A DNA stretch of 37,697 bases from an uncultured Muribaculaceae bacterium (GCA_910586475.1 CAJUHM010000019.1:1-37697), one strand, 5' to 3'; positions 23,760 to 32,830 are shown, counted from the first letter of the stretch. The notes: generated from the sequence alone by a model not told the origin. Numbers and translations: made by a program.

Positions 23760-26236
23760 ATCTGAAACACATCGCAATAATTGCAGCTGCATCAATTTGT
23801 GCAACGCCGATATTCTCCCAGAATCGGACTCTGAAAGAAAAGAGTCTCGAAATGCTCTATCAGTACATGCCGGCAGCCGACTCGGCCAACTATTCCCGCG
23901 AATTTTTCGCCCACAATGTCGACATGTCTTTGAAAGCCCGCGACGAAATGCCGTGGGGATCACTGGTGCCGGAACGTGAATTTCTGCATTTTGTAGTCCC
24001 CGTCCGCGTAAACAACGAGGACCTCGACAACCACCGCGAAGTATTCTATAACGAGCTGAAGGACCGCGTCAAAGGTCTTTCGATGAAAGAAGCGATTCTG
24101 GAGATCAACCATTGGTGTCACGAAAAAGTCACTTATCAGCCATCAGACGGCCGCACACATTCCCCGCTGGCATCCGTTTCATCCGCAATCGGACGGTGCG
24201 GCGAGGAATCGACATTAGGAGTCGCGGCTCTGAGAGCAATGGGCATACCTGCACGACAGGTATATACTCCCAGATGGGCCCATACCGACGACAATCACGC
24301 CTGGGTCGAGGCGTGGGCAGACGGAAAGTGGTACTTTCTTGGAGCATGCGAACCGGAGCCCGTACTTAACTTAGGATGGTTCAACGCCCCAGCTTCTCGA
24401 GGTATGCTCATGCACGCCAGAGTGTTCGGCCCCTATTTCGGAAAAGAAGAGGTCCTTTCTACTGCCGACGGAATTACCGACATCAATGTAACAGACCATT
24501 ATGCTCCGGTCGACGCGCTTGATGTCTTTGTCCGGGACTCGAAAGGGAAGCCGATAGAAAACGTCCGCGTATCATTCCGCATCTACAACTATGCCGAATT
24601 CTATCCTATCGCCACAAAACTGACCGATTCTAACGGCCATGCATCTGTGATCACGGGCCTCGGAGATCTACTTGTCTGGGCCTCAGACGGAACTTCATTC
24701 AATTTAAAGAAAGCGAAAGTCGGAGAAACCCGCACTGTCGAAATTGAGCTTACAGGCAATGTCAGGCCATTCGAATCGATGGACCTTGACATTGTCCCAC
24801 CCCAATCAGGTGCTGCAGCTCCCTATGTAAGCGCGCAGCAGCGCAGCGACAACGACCGCCGGTTCGCTCAGGAAGATTCGATCAGACTCGCCTACGTCGC
24901 CACATTCTCTCAACCCGTAGAAGGAGACTCTGTCGCTGATCTTCTCCACAAATCAAGAGGCAACCACGCGGTCCTGAGAAAATTTCTTGCCGACAATCCC
25001 GGACCAAAGGCTGTCGCTCTGCTGAAATCTCTTACCGAAAAGGATCTGACAGACGTCCCCGTACAGGTACTCGCCGACCACCTCACCAGCTCCTGGAACG
25101 GCACGACGTTCGAAGCCGACTACATCATGTCGCCACGCATCCTGAATGAACGCCTGACTCCATTCAGAAGCTATTTCACAAAAGCTATCCCCCCGAAAAA
25201 TCAAAAGGATTATCGCAAGAATCCCGAAAAATTTGTCAGATGGACAGCCGAGAATATTGATGCGAGCCTTGAATGGTATCCGGCATCAGTCACTATGGAT
25301 CCGGATAAAGTCTGGGAAACCAGAAAGACCTCGGCTCTTTCCCGCGACATCTTCTTTGTTGCTGCCGCAAGATCAATGGGAATACCGGCTCGAATCGATC
25401 CAATCACAGGCAAAACACAATGGGCCGACAGCAACGGGAAATGGATTGACGCGCAATTCAGAAAAGAGCAAACAGCTATGCCGGCAAATCAACACCGGCT
25501 CACGCTCCCCTATACTTCGAATTCAACTGTCGACAGTCCTTTGTATTACACACACTTCACGGTTTCAAAAATTGAGAATGGCGAACCTCATCTGCTGAGC
25601 TATCCTGATTTCATTCCACTGAATGAATGCTTCGGAAAAGGAGAACTACTCGACGAAGGAACATATATGATTGTCACAGGACAGCGACTTGCCAACGGTG
25701 GTGTTCTATCCCACATCGACTTCATAGACCTGACCAAGGGCGATGTTGAGAATCAACTTGCGCTACGTTCCGACACCACCCAGATTCAGGTTATCGGATC
25801 ATTCGACGCCGAATCGAAGTTCCTGCCCCGAAATATGGCGACGAAGCAGTCTGTGCTTTCGACAACCGGCCGCGGTTACTATATTCTGGGAACTGTACGT
25901 CCCGGACATGAGCCGTCAAATCATGCCCTTCGCGACATTGCCGCGCTTAAAGATGAGTTCGAAGCGACCGGATTCCCCATGATTCTGCTTGCCGAAAACC
26001 CTGCGGCACTGGAAAAACTCGACAAACATATTGTCGAAGGACTCCCCTCGACCGTGACCTTCGGTTCGGACCCCGAAGAAACAATAGCCGACGCACTCAA
26101 GGAGGGCGGCAAATCATCCGGCGACCAGCCTGTGATCATAATTGCAGACACTTTCAACCGCGTCGTATTCGTGTCTTCCGGCTACAACATCGGCCTCGGG
26201 CAGAAGCTTCTTGACACACTTCGCAGAATCAAGTAG
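23756..26236 (+). CDS. Exported transglutaminase-like protein with a degenerate second domain
   Basis: The 826-residue protein has a signal peptide (about 1-21, ATPIFSQ) and several parts. (1) A transglutaminase-like domain, about 100-205, has Cys148 (GRCGEESTLG) and His181 (DDNHAWVEAWADGKW); the residue at the usual Asp place is not Asp (LGACEPEP), with Glu199 or Glu201 as possible substitutes. (2) A carboxypeptidase-regulatory-like beta domain spans about 252-335. (3) Residues ~490-570 repeat the transglutaminase core pattern without gaps but with Ala527 where the first domain has Cys148. (4) The end (about 710-826) looks thioredoxin-like (DQPVIIIADTFNRVVFVSSG). Such proteins are common beside glycoside hydrolases in Bacteroidetes; the substrate, peptide or glycan-linked, is unknown. 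It overlaps cutC by 4 bases. Confidence 0.85.
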   Translation: MNLKHIAIIAAASICATPIFSQNRTLKEKSLEMLYQYMPAADSANYSREFFAHNVDMSLKARDEMPWGSLVPEREFLHFVVPVRVNNEDLDNHREVFYNELKDRVKGLSMKEAILEINHWCHEKVTYQPSDGRTHSPLASVSSAIGRCGEESTLGVAALRAMGIPARQVYTPRWAHTDDNHAWVEAWADGKWYFLGACEPEPVLNLGWFNAPASRGMLMHARVFGPYFGKEEVLSTADGITDINVTDHYAPVDALDVFVRDSKGKPIENVRVSFRIYNYAEFYPIATKLTDSNGHASVITGLGDLLVWASDGTSFNLKKAKVGETRTVEIELTGNVRPFESMDLDIVPPQSGAAAPYVSAQQRSDNDRRFAQEDSIRLAYVATFSQPVEGDSVADLLHKSRGNHAVLRKFLADNPGPKAVALLKSLTEKDLTDVPVQVLADHLTSSWNGTTFEADYIMSPRILNERLTPFRSYFTKAIPPKNQKDYRKNPEKFVRWTAENIDASLEWYPASVTMDPDKVWETRKTSALSRDIFFVAAARSMGIPARIDPITGKTQWADSNGKWIDAQFRKEQTAMPANQHRLTLPYTSNSTVDSPLYYTHFTVSKIENGEPHLLSYPDFIPLNECFGKGELLDEGTYMIVTGQRLANGGVLSHIDFIDLTKGDVENQLALRSDTTQIQVIGSFDAESKFLPRNMATKQSVLSTTGRGYYILGTVRPGHEPSNHALRDIAALKDEFEATGFPMILLAENPAALEKLDKHIVEGLPSTVTFGSDPEETIADALKEGGKSSGDQPVIIIADTFNRVVFVSSGYNIGLGQKLLDTLRRIK

Positions 26237-26260
26237 CATCAGCGATTTACCCCCACAAGC

Positions 26261-26302
26261 ACGGTCCGGTAAAACTGTCATTGATAAGTTTTGCCGGACC
26301 GT
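26261..26302 (+). terminator. Long hairpin after the transglutaminase gene
   Basis: ACGGTCCGGTAAAACT (26261-26276) pairs with AGTTTTGCCGGACCGT (26287-26302) over 16 bp with one G-U pair and a 10-base loop. The following sequence (ACATGTTTCG) is not strongly T-rich, so it is a probable but imperfect terminator. Confidence 0.65.
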
Positions 26303-26369
26303 ACATGTTTCGAGTCAGGCCATCGAGTTGAAACAGATCGCAAAATTTGCCTAACTCAGAGATTTAGCG

Positions 26370-26378
26370 TATTTTTGC
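26370..26378 (+). promoter_or_regulatory. Promoter -7 motif (TATTTTTGC) of the DEAD-box helicase and thi genes
   Basis: TATTTTTGC follows TTTG (26346-26349) at 20 bases. The leader to ATG 26442 contains a tiny reading frame, MKDRVPLK (26398-26424), and no TPP riboswitch. Confidence 0.7.
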
Positions 26379-26441
26379 AAAATATTTCTAATAAGGTATG
26401 AAGGACAGAGTTCCTTTAAAATAACTAAGCAAACAAGACCG

Positions 26442-27935
26442 ATGAGGTTTGATGAATTTGATTTTAACTACGATGTGCTCGATGCTCTCGATGCAATGCA
26501 CTTTGAAGAGTGCACCCCTATTCAGGAGCAAGCCATCCCGGCAGCCCTTGACGGCCGCGACCTGATTGCTGTGGCCCAGACCGGCACAGGCAAGACTGCC
26601 GCATATATTCTCCCAGTGCTCAATCGTCTTGCAGACGGTGAATTTCCCTCCGACGCAATCAACTGCATCGTAATGGCCCCTACTAGAGAGCTTGCCATGC
26701 AGATCGACAATCAGCTTGAAGGATTCGGCTACTTTCTGTCTGTGAGCTCTCTGCCTATCTACGGCGGGACAGATGGCGCCACATTCGCCCGCCAGCAGAA
26801 GGGCCTTAAACTCGGAGCGGATATTGTCATTGCGACTCCCGGACGTCTCCTTGCCCACCTTCAGATGGGATATGTCGACCTTTCGAGAGTCTCCTTCTTT
26901 ATTCTTGACGAAGCTGACCGCATGCTCGACATGGGCTTCTATGAAGACATAATGCAGATTGTCAAACGTCTTCCGGAAGACCGACAGACATTGATGTTTT
27001 CTGCAACAATGCCGCCGAAAATCCAGCAACTTGCAAAAAACATCCTGAAGGATCCTTGCGAAATCAAACTTGCCGTTTCGAAACCCGCCGAAAAAATCCA
27101 CCAGCAGGTCGCTTTCTGCCGCGATCATCATAAAGCCCAGATGCTAAAAAAGATTTTCTCAGAACGCGAGTCTCGTCGAGTCATCGTCTTCGCATCTTCA
27201 AAACTGAAAGTCAAGGAACTTGCTCGAGATCTGCGTCAAAGCAAATTCAAGATCGGGGAAATGCACTCCGACCTTGACCAACAGCGCCGCGACGAAGTCA
27301 TGCATGAATTTAAAGCCGCAAGAATCGACATACTTGTCGCAACCGACATTGTCGCCCGCGGCATTGACATCGACGACATCACAATGGTCATCAACTACGA
27401 TGTCCCCCACGATGCAGAAGACTACGTTCACCGTATCGGCCGAACAGCACGAGCTGATGCAGAGGGCGAGGCTATCACTTTTGTCAGCGAACGCGACAGA
27501 GCAAAATGGTTTGTGATCGAAAAATTCATTGGGAAGAAAATAGAACGCATCTCCGACGGCAAAGACTCCGACAGACTGGAATGTGAGGCCGAAAATGCAC
27601 TCTCCGAGCGAAAAGGCAGAAATCCTAAGAACAGGCGTCGCCGTGATTCGGAACACAGTGGTAGCCGCCGTCAAGGAAGCGCCCCACGTAAAAGACGGCC
27701 GCAAAACAATCAGGAATCAACTCATAGCGAGCCACAATCAGCGGCAGACTCACCAGATTCTGTGGAAAAGCCGTCAGATTCCTCTCAGGAGGCCACAAAA
27801 AAACGGTCATCGGACAGAAACCGACGCCGTTACAAAAGGGACGGCAAAAATGGCTCCAGAAGGAAACAAGGCGCATCGACAACTGCCTCTGAAGGCAACT
27901 CAGCCGCAACAGACAAGCCAGAAGCCGAATCCTGA
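26442..27935 (+). CDS. DEAD-box ATP-dependent RNA helicase
   Basis: It unwinds short RNA duplexes, typically in ribosome assembly or mRNA turnover. The motifs are complete: Q motif (about 25-29, TPIQEQ), motif I AQTGTGKT (45-52), Ia PTREL (80-84), TPGR (132-135), II DEAD (156-159), III SAT (187-189), and VI HRIGRTAR (330-337). The core ends near residue 370. The tail 385-497 is Arg/Lys/Ser-rich and low in complexity (for example RRRRDSEHSGSRRQGSAPRK), fitting an RNA-binding extension like that of RhlE-type helicases. The 57-base leader after the predicted start site holds a very short ORF. thiD follows 31 bases after the stop with no promoter motif between them. Confidence 0.95.
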   Translation: MRFDEFDFNYDVLDALDAMHFEECTPIQEQAIPAALDGRDLIAVAQTGTGKTAAYILPVLNRLADGEFPSDAINCIVMAPTRELAMQIDNQLEGFGYFLSVSSLPIYGGTDGATFARQQKGLKLGADIVIATPGRLLAHLQMGYVDLSRVSFFILDEADRMLDMGFYEDIMQIVKRLPEDRQTLMFSATMPPKIQQLAKNILKDPCEIKLAVSKPAEKIHQQVAFCRDHHKAQMLKKIFSERESRRVIVFASSKLKVKELARDLRQSKFKIGEMHSDLDQQRRDEVMHEFKAARIDILVATDIVARGIDIDDITMVINYDVPHDAEDYVHRIGRTARADAEGEAITFVSERDRAKWFVIEKFIGKKIERISDGKDSDRLECEAENALSERKGRNPKNRRRRDSEHSGSRRQGSAPRKRRPQNNQESTHSEPQSAADSPDSVEKPSDSSQEATKKRSSDRNRRRYKRDGKNGSRRKQGASTTASEGNSAATDKPEAES

Positions 27936-27966
27936 ATAATTAGATTCCAATACAAACCAGAGCTAA

Positions 27967-28800
27967 ATGAAACATTATATCCCGGTTCTGTCAATTGCCG
28001 GATCTGATTCTTCCGGAGGAGCAGGAATTCAGGCGGACCTGAAAACCATATCGGCCATCGGCTGCTATGGCATGACAGCCATTACATCGCTGACTGCCCA
28101 GAACACAACCGGCGTTAGTCTGATCGAAGGCGTAACGCCGAAAATGGTCGAAGAGCAGATCCGTATGGTGTGGACAGACATTCCTCCGAAAGCTGTCAAA
28201 ACCGGCATGCTCTACAACAAAGAAATTGTTGACACGGTCGCCAGCACGCTGAAACATTATGGCGTTCGCAACCTTGTTGTTGACCCCGTCATGGTTTCTA
28301 CATCCGGGTCCCGACTGATTTCTACTGACGCCGTAGATGCGGTTGTCCGGCAACTATTTCCTCTTGCAACAATCATCACTCCGAACAGAGCTGAGGCCGA
28401 GGTTCTGACTGGCTCTGACGATCCGGTCAGACAGATTGCCAGACTTCATGAACTGGGATGCCGCAATGTGCTTCTCAAAGGCGGCGACAGCGACCGCACA
28501 GATGTCAAGATCGACTACCTCTCTCTTGCAGGCGAGCCTGAAATCATAACGTTGAGAGCCGATGCAGTCCACACCCCCAACACACATGGAACGGGGTGCA
28601 CACTCTCCTCCGCAATCGCATCATATCTCGCGCTTGACTTCGATCTCGAAGAAGCCGTCACTCGTGGAAAGATATACATCACACGCGCGCTCAACGCAGG
28701 TGCTCGAGTCAGGGTCGGTAACGGTCACGGACCGGTTAACCATCTCTTCGCTCCCCGCCACATGAAATACATAATCACTAAACACAAGTCAGAATCATGA
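27967..28800 (+). CDS. thiD: Hydroxymethylpyrimidine/phosphomethylpyrimidine kinase
   Basis: ThiD phosphorylates HMP and HMP-phosphate to give HMP-diphosphate, the pyrimidine half of thiamine. The 277-residue protein shows the ribokinase-like family signature: SIAGSDSSGGAGIQADLKT (9-27), LVVDPVMVSTSG, TPNRAEAEVLTG and the anion-hole NTHGTGCTLSSAIASYLA near the C-terminus. Length and motifs match single-domain ThiD. It overlaps thiS by four bases (ATGA), and starts the thiamine run that ends with thiC. The only promoter visible is upstream of the helicase. Confidence 0.95.
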   Translation: MKHYIPVLSIAGSDSSGGAGIQADLKTISAIGCYGMTAITSLTAQNTTGVSLIEGVTPKMVEEQIRMVWTDIPPKAVKTGMLYNKEIVDTVASTLKHYGVRNLVVDPVMVSTSGSRLISTDAVDAVVRQLFPLATIITPNRAEAEVLTGSDDPVRQIARLHELGCRNVLLKGGDSDRTDVKIDYLSLAGEPEIITLRADAVHTPNTHGTGCTLSSAIASYLALDFDLEEAVTRGKIYITRALNAGARVRVGNGHGPVNHLFAPRHMKYIITKHKSES

Positions 28801-28997
28801 ATGTAGAAATCAACGGCGAAGCACTGACAATTGCCGAAAACGCCCCCCTCTCGGAAGCATTAGAAAAAGCCGGCATTGACACAAAAGGAATTGCAATTGC
28901 TGTCAACCAAAAAGTTGTCAGGAAGGAATCTTATCCTACACATATTCTGAACGAGGGAGACAAAGTGCTGGTAATAAAAGTGTTCTACGGAGGCTAA
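28797..28997 (+). CDS. thiS: Sulfur carrier protein ThiS
   Basis: ThiS is a ubiquitin-fold sulfur carrier; its C-terminal glycine is adenylated and converted to a thiocarboxylate that delivers sulfur to the thiazole. The 66-residue protein ends VIKVFYGG, the required Gly-Gly, and shows the small beta-grasp pattern (MNVEINGEALTIAENAPLSE). It overlaps thiD by four bases. The activating enzyme ThiF is not encoded in this window. Confidence 0.95.
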   Translation: MNVEINGEALTIAENAPLSEALEKAGIDTKGIAIAVNQKVVRKESYPTHILNEGDKVLVIKVFYGG

Positions 28998-29008
28998 CTA
29001 CTACCCTT

Positions 29009-29602
29009 ATGGTTAGGATTGCAATCACATCGGAAGATATCCATCCGCGTGAGTCGGAATTCATCACAATGATTCTGAATCGCGGATGGGATTTTGTACA
29101 TCTGCGCCATCCAAATACATCTCTCTCCGACATGAAATGTCTCCTTGACAGCATTCCGCAGAAACTCCATAGCAGGATCCGGATCCACGGACATTTTGAA
29201 CTACTCAGTTCCTACAACCTCGGAGGTCTTCACCTTAATCGTAGATGTCCGGAAGCGCCTGCGACATATAGGGGCAATTTTAGTCAGTCATGCCATAGCT
29301 TCGAGGAAATCCGAGACATCATAGATCCGCAGACTGACTATGTCACGATCTCACCGGTGTTTGACAGTATTTCAAAAAAAGGCTACAGATCTCAGTTCGG
29401 CCTGGAGGAGCTGAATTTACAGAACAAGAGAATCCGTACCTCTGTTAATATGAAAATCATCGGTCTTGGAGGAATAACTCCAGAAAACGCACGATCGGCT
29501 CTCGACGCCGGCCTCGACGGATTTGCAGTCCTCGGCTATCTGATGTCGGCTCACGACCCCGAAATGCTATCAGCAAGACTTGATGAATTTGACCAAATAT
29601 AA
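29009..29602 (+). CDS. tenI: TenI-like thiazole tautomerase / ThiE-family protein
   Basis: The 197-residue protein has the ThiE/TenI TIM-barrel fold: DFVHLRHPN, GLHLNRRCPE, YVTISPVFDSISKKGY, IIGLGGITPENA and GLDGFAVLGYLM. It lacks the basic residue pattern expected of true thiamine-phosphate synthase, for example the QLRxK of ThiE, which is present in the next gene, so it is better read as TenI, which isomerises the thiazole tautomer in Bacillus. The role in Bacteroidales is inferred. It lies 11 bases after thiS and 22 before thiE; a tandem of the two families is common in this phylum. Confidence 0.82.
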   Translation: MVRIAITSEDIHPRESEFITMILNRGWDFVHLRHPNTSLSDMKCLLDSIPQKLHSRIRIHGHFELLSSYNLGGLHLNRRCPEAPATYRGNFSQSCHSFEEIRDIIDPQTDYVTISPVFDSISKKGYRSQFGLEELNLQNKRIRTSVNMKIIGLGGITPENARSALDAGLDGFAVLGYLMSAHDPEMLSARLDEFDQI

Positions 29603-29624
29603 ACTAAAACGAAACGAATACAAT

Positions 29625-30260
29625 ATGCTACAGTTTATAACAAATCCATCTGAAAAGTATACAGTCGCAGAAGAAGTCAGAATGGCAATCGAAGGCGGAT
29701 GTCGCTGGATTCAGCTGCGAATGAAGAATGCATCAGACGAAGAGGTCAAACAGACAGCTCTCAGCCTGATTGACATCTGCCGTGACCACGACGCCTTTCT
29801 CGTCATTGACGACAGAGTCAATGTCGTTGAAGAACTCAAGGTTTCGGGAGTGCATCTCGGAAAAAACGACATGAACCCGCTCGAGGCGCGCGAACATCTC
29901 GGTCCGCACGCCATTATAGGGGCAACCGCAAACACTGCTGAAGACATTCTAAAATATAAAGGCAAGGATATCGACTATATCGGCCTCGGCCCGTTCCGTT
30001 ACACCACGACAAAAGAGAAACTTTCGCCGGTTCTCGGACTGGAAGGCTACAAGAAAATCATCAGTGAAGTCCGTGGCGCCGGGATGGATATTCCGATCGT
30101 TGCTATTGGAGGCATCACTCTTGAGGATGTCGACGACCTTATGGCGACCGGAGTCAGCGGCATTGCAGTGTCAGGTGCGATCATTAATGCACCCGATCCG
30201 ATGCTCTATACTTCACAGATTATGGAAAAACTGCTTGGCATTCCATATGACAAAGAATAA
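29625..30260 (+). CDS. thiE: Thiamine-phosphate synthase
   Basis: ThiE joins HMP-diphosphate and thiazole phosphate to thiamine phosphate. The 211-residue protein begins MLQFITNPSEKYTVAEEVRM and shows the expected QLRMKNASDEE substrate motif, VIDDRVNV, GVHLGKNDM, GATANT (phosphate/pyrophosphate loop), YIGLGPFRYTTTKEKL and IVAIGGITLEDV. The frame extends back to 29580 inside tenI, but ATG 29625 is the natural start. The gene lies between tenI and thiG. Confidence 0.95.
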   Translation: MLQFITNPSEKYTVAEEVRMAIEGGCRWIQLRMKNASDEEVKQTALSLIDICRDHDAFLVIDDRVNVVEELKVSGVHLGKNDMNPLEAREHLGPHAIIGATANTAEDILKYKGKDIDYIGLGPFRYTTTKEKLSPVLGLEGYKKIISEVRGAGMDIPIVAIGGITLEDVDDLMATGVSGIAVSGAIINAPDPMLYTSQIMEKLLGIPYDKE

Positions 30261-30296
30261 TAATTACATTTCATTAACCAATCATCACATACAGAA

Positions 30297-31070
30297 ATGG
30301 ACGACATATTAAAAATCGGAGGAAGAGACTTCACCTCACGCCTGTTTGTAGGCACAGGTAAATTCTCATCCAACCGGTTGATGCTTGAATCAATTCTTGC
30401 ATCAGAATCACAGATGATTACGGTTGCCATGAAACGAATTGACATGGCAAACGAAGAAGAGGACGACATGCTTCAGCATATCAACCGCGACCACGTGCAG
30501 TTCCTGCCCAACACATCCGGAGTCCGGAACGCACAGGAAGCTATTCTGGCCGCCCGGCTGGCCAGAGAATGCTTCGGAACAGATTTCATCAAACTCGAAA
30601 TCCATCCCGATCCGAAATATCTTTTGCCAGATCCGATTGAGACACTGGCAGCAACAGAAGTGCTCGCAAAAGAGGGCTTCCATGTACTCCCCTACATTCA
30701 GGCAGATCCGGTTTTGTGCAAACGGCTCGAAGATGTCGGGACTGCTGCGGTCATGCCTCTTGGAGCCCCGATCGGCACAAACAAAGGCCTGAAAACACGT
30801 GATCTTCTTGAAATCATCATAAGCGAAAGCAAGGTTCCGGTCATTATTGACGCCGGCCTCGGAGCGCCCTCTCATGCTGCGGAAGCAATGGAAATGGGTG
30901 CTGACGCCGTTCTTGTCAACACCGCAATAGCCGTCGCAGACAATCCCGTGGAAATGGCAATCGCATTCAGACTGGCGGTCGAAGCCGGTCGCCGGGGATA
31001 CCTTGCCGGACTCGGGACCATCTCATCATTCGCACAAGCCACCAGTCCTCTCACTTCGTTTCTGGACTAA
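30297..31070 (+). CDS. thiG: Thiazole synthase
   Basis: ThiG builds the thiazole phosphate from deoxyxylulose phosphate, ThiS-thiocarboxylate and dehydroglycine. The 257-residue TIM barrel has the likely Schiff-base Lys99 (FIKLEIHPD), the LPNTSGVRNAQEAI segment (70-83), VMPLGAPIGTNKGL and DAGLGAPSHAAEAMEMGADA. All are family hallmarks and the gene appears complete. It follows thiE after 36 bases. Its usual partners ThiH (or ThiO), which makes dehydroglycine, and ThiF are absent from the cluster. Confidence 0.96.
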   Translation: MDDILKIGGRDFTSRLFVGTGKFSSNRLMLESILASESQMITVAMKRIDMANEEEDDMLQHINRDHVQFLPNTSGVRNAQEAILAARLARECFGTDFIKLEIHPDPKYLLPDPIETLAATEVLAKEGFHVLPYIQADPVLCKRLEDVGTAAVMPLGAPIGTNKGLKTRDLLEIIISESKVPVIIDAGLGAPSHAAEAMEMGADAVLVNTAIAVADNPVEMAIAFRLAVEAGRRGYLAGLGTISSFAQATSPLTSFLD

Positions 31071-31116
31071 GTACCATAACCAATCACATATCGAATATCA
31101 CAATTCTGAATAAATA

Positions 31117-32817
31117 ATGGAGATTGAGAAAATTAATGTAGACAGCTACCCCTCGTCAGAGAAATTCTATGTCGAAGGAAAGCTGCATCCGATTAGAGTT
31201 GGCATGCGTCTTGTCAGACTCACTCCAACTGTCAAAATCGTAAATGGAGAAAAAATCATGACGGACAACGATCCGGTTGTCATCTACGATACAAGCGGTG
31301 TCTATACTGATCCGAACGTAACCGTCGACATAAACAAAGGAATTCCAAGACTTCGCGAAAATTGGATCAAAGACCGCTCCGATCTCGAACAGCTTCCGTC
31401 AATCACATCGGAATACGGACGCATGCGCGAGGCCGACAAGTCGCTTGATTCAATCAGATTCAGCCACCGCTACGCCCCCCGCCGCGCCAAGGAGGGATGT
31501 GAGATCACTCAGATGGCTCTCGCAAAGAAAGGCATCATCACACCCGAAATGGAATATGTCGCCATCCGCGAGAACGCCAAGGCCGACGAAATGGGCATAG
31601 ACTCGCATATCACTCCGGAATTTGTCCGCGACGAAGTAGCGGCCGGTCGCGCTGTCATTCCTGCAAACATAAACCATCCCGAAGCCGAACCAATGATCAT
31701 CGGTAAAGGATTCCTTGTAAAGCTCAACACCAACATCGGCAACTCTGCACTCTCTTCCGGAATCAAAGAGGAAATCAACAAAGCCGTATGGAGCTGTTAC
31801 TGGGGCGGGGACACGCTGATGGACCTGTCAACCGGCGACAATATCCACGAGACCCGCGAATGGATCATCCGCAATTGTCCGGTTCCGATGGGAACTGTAC
31901 CGGTGTATCAGGCTCTTGAAAAAGTTAACGGCAAAGTAGAGGATCTCAATTGGGAGATCTATCGCGACACACTTATCGAACAGGCCGAACAGGGAGTTGA
32001 CTACTTCACAATCCATGCCGGCGCACTCAAGGCCCATGCGGACATGATCGGCGAACGTCTGACAGGAATTGTTTCGCGTGGAGGATCGATTATGACAAGC
32101 TGGGCAAAGATTCACAACGAGGAAAACTTTCTCTACACCCACTTTGACGAAATCTGCGAAATCCTTGCGAAATATGACGTTGCCGTCTCGCTTGGCGACG
32201 GACTGCGGCCCGGCTCCATCCACGATGCGAATGACCGTTCGCAATTCCTGGAACTCGACGTTCTCGGTGAGCTTACAGAGATAGCATGGAAGCATAATGT
32301 TCAGGTACTTATCGAAGGTCCCGGACATGTTCCCATGCACAAGATCAAAGAAAACATGGACCGTCAGGTCGAAAAATGTCATGAAGCGCCGTTCTATACT
32401 CTCGGTCCTCTCACAACCGACATCGCGCCCGGTTATGACCACATTACTTCAGCGATCGGCGCAGCACAGATTGCGTGGATGGGAACTGCGATGATCTGCT
32501 ATGTGACTCCGAAAGAACATCTCGCGCTTCCGAACCTCGAAGACGTGAGAAACGGAGTCATCACTTACAAGATTGCAGCACATGCCGCTGACCTTGCCAA
32601 AGGACATCCCGGCGCCCAGCTACGCGACAATGCCCTCAGCAAAGCACGGTTTGAATTCCGGTGGAAAGACCAGTTCAACCTCTCGCTTGACCCCGACAGG
32701 GCAAAACAGTACTACGTCGAAAGCCACAAGGGCGACGATCACTTCTGCACTATGTGTGGTCCGAACTTCTGCGCCATGAGAATTTCGAGCAAACTTGCAG
32801 ATGAATGTGGCAAATAA
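31117..32817 (+). CDS. thiC: Phosphomethylpyrimidine synthase
   Basis: ThiC is a radical-SAM enzyme that converts aminoimidazole ribotide to HMP phosphate. The 566-residue protein has the typical N-terminus (EKFYVEGKLHPIRVGMRLVR), the conserved GIKEEINKAVWSCYWGGDTL and SLGDGLRPGSIHDANDRSQF stretches, and the C-terminal [4Fe-4S] site Cys544-x2-Cys547-x4-Cys552 (CTMCGPNFCAM). It is the last gene of the run; a 10-bp hairpin follows shortly after its stop. In related genomes thiH and thiF commonly come next; here an outer-membrane gene follows instead. Confidence 0.97.
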   Translation: MEIEKINVDSYPSSEKFYVEGKLHPIRVGMRLVRLTPTVKIVNGEKIMTDNDPVVIYDTSGVYTDPNVTVDINKGIPRLRENWIKDRSDLEQLPSITSEYGRMREADKSLDSIRFSHRYAPRRAKEGCEITQMALAKKGIITPEMEYVAIRENAKADEMGIDSHITPEFVRDEVAAGRAVIPANINHPEAEPMIIGKGFLVKLNTNIGNSALSSGIKEEINKAVWSCYWGGDTLMDLSTGDNIHETREWIIRNCPVPMGTVPVYQALEKVNGKVEDLNWEIYRDTLIEQAEQGVDYFTIHAGALKAHADMIGERLTGIVSRGGSIMTSWAKIHNEENFLYTHFDEICEILAKYDVAVSLGDGLRPGSIHDANDRSQFLELDVLGELTEIAWKHNVQVLIEGPGHVPMHKIKENMDRQVEKCHEAPFYTLGPLTTDIAPGYDHITSAIGAAQIAWMGTAMICYVTPKEHLALPNLEDVRNGVITYKIAAHAADLAKGHPGAQLRDNALSKARFEFRWKDQFNLSLDPDRAKQYYVESHKGDDHFCTMCGPNFCAMRISSKLADECGK

Positions 32818-32830
32818 CACGACACACACG

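Noticed and set aside
26379..26441. TPP riboswitch in the helicase or thi leader
   Set aside because: I looked for the conserved thi-box sequences (CTGAGA and the GATCTGGATAATGCC-like arm) and found none in the gaps before thiD, thiS, thiE, thiG or thiC.
26388..27131. Minus-strand open frame of 247 codons opposite the DEAD-box helicase
   Set aside because: It is antisense to a gene with all helicase motifs and its product has no recognisable domain; such shadows arise from codon bias.
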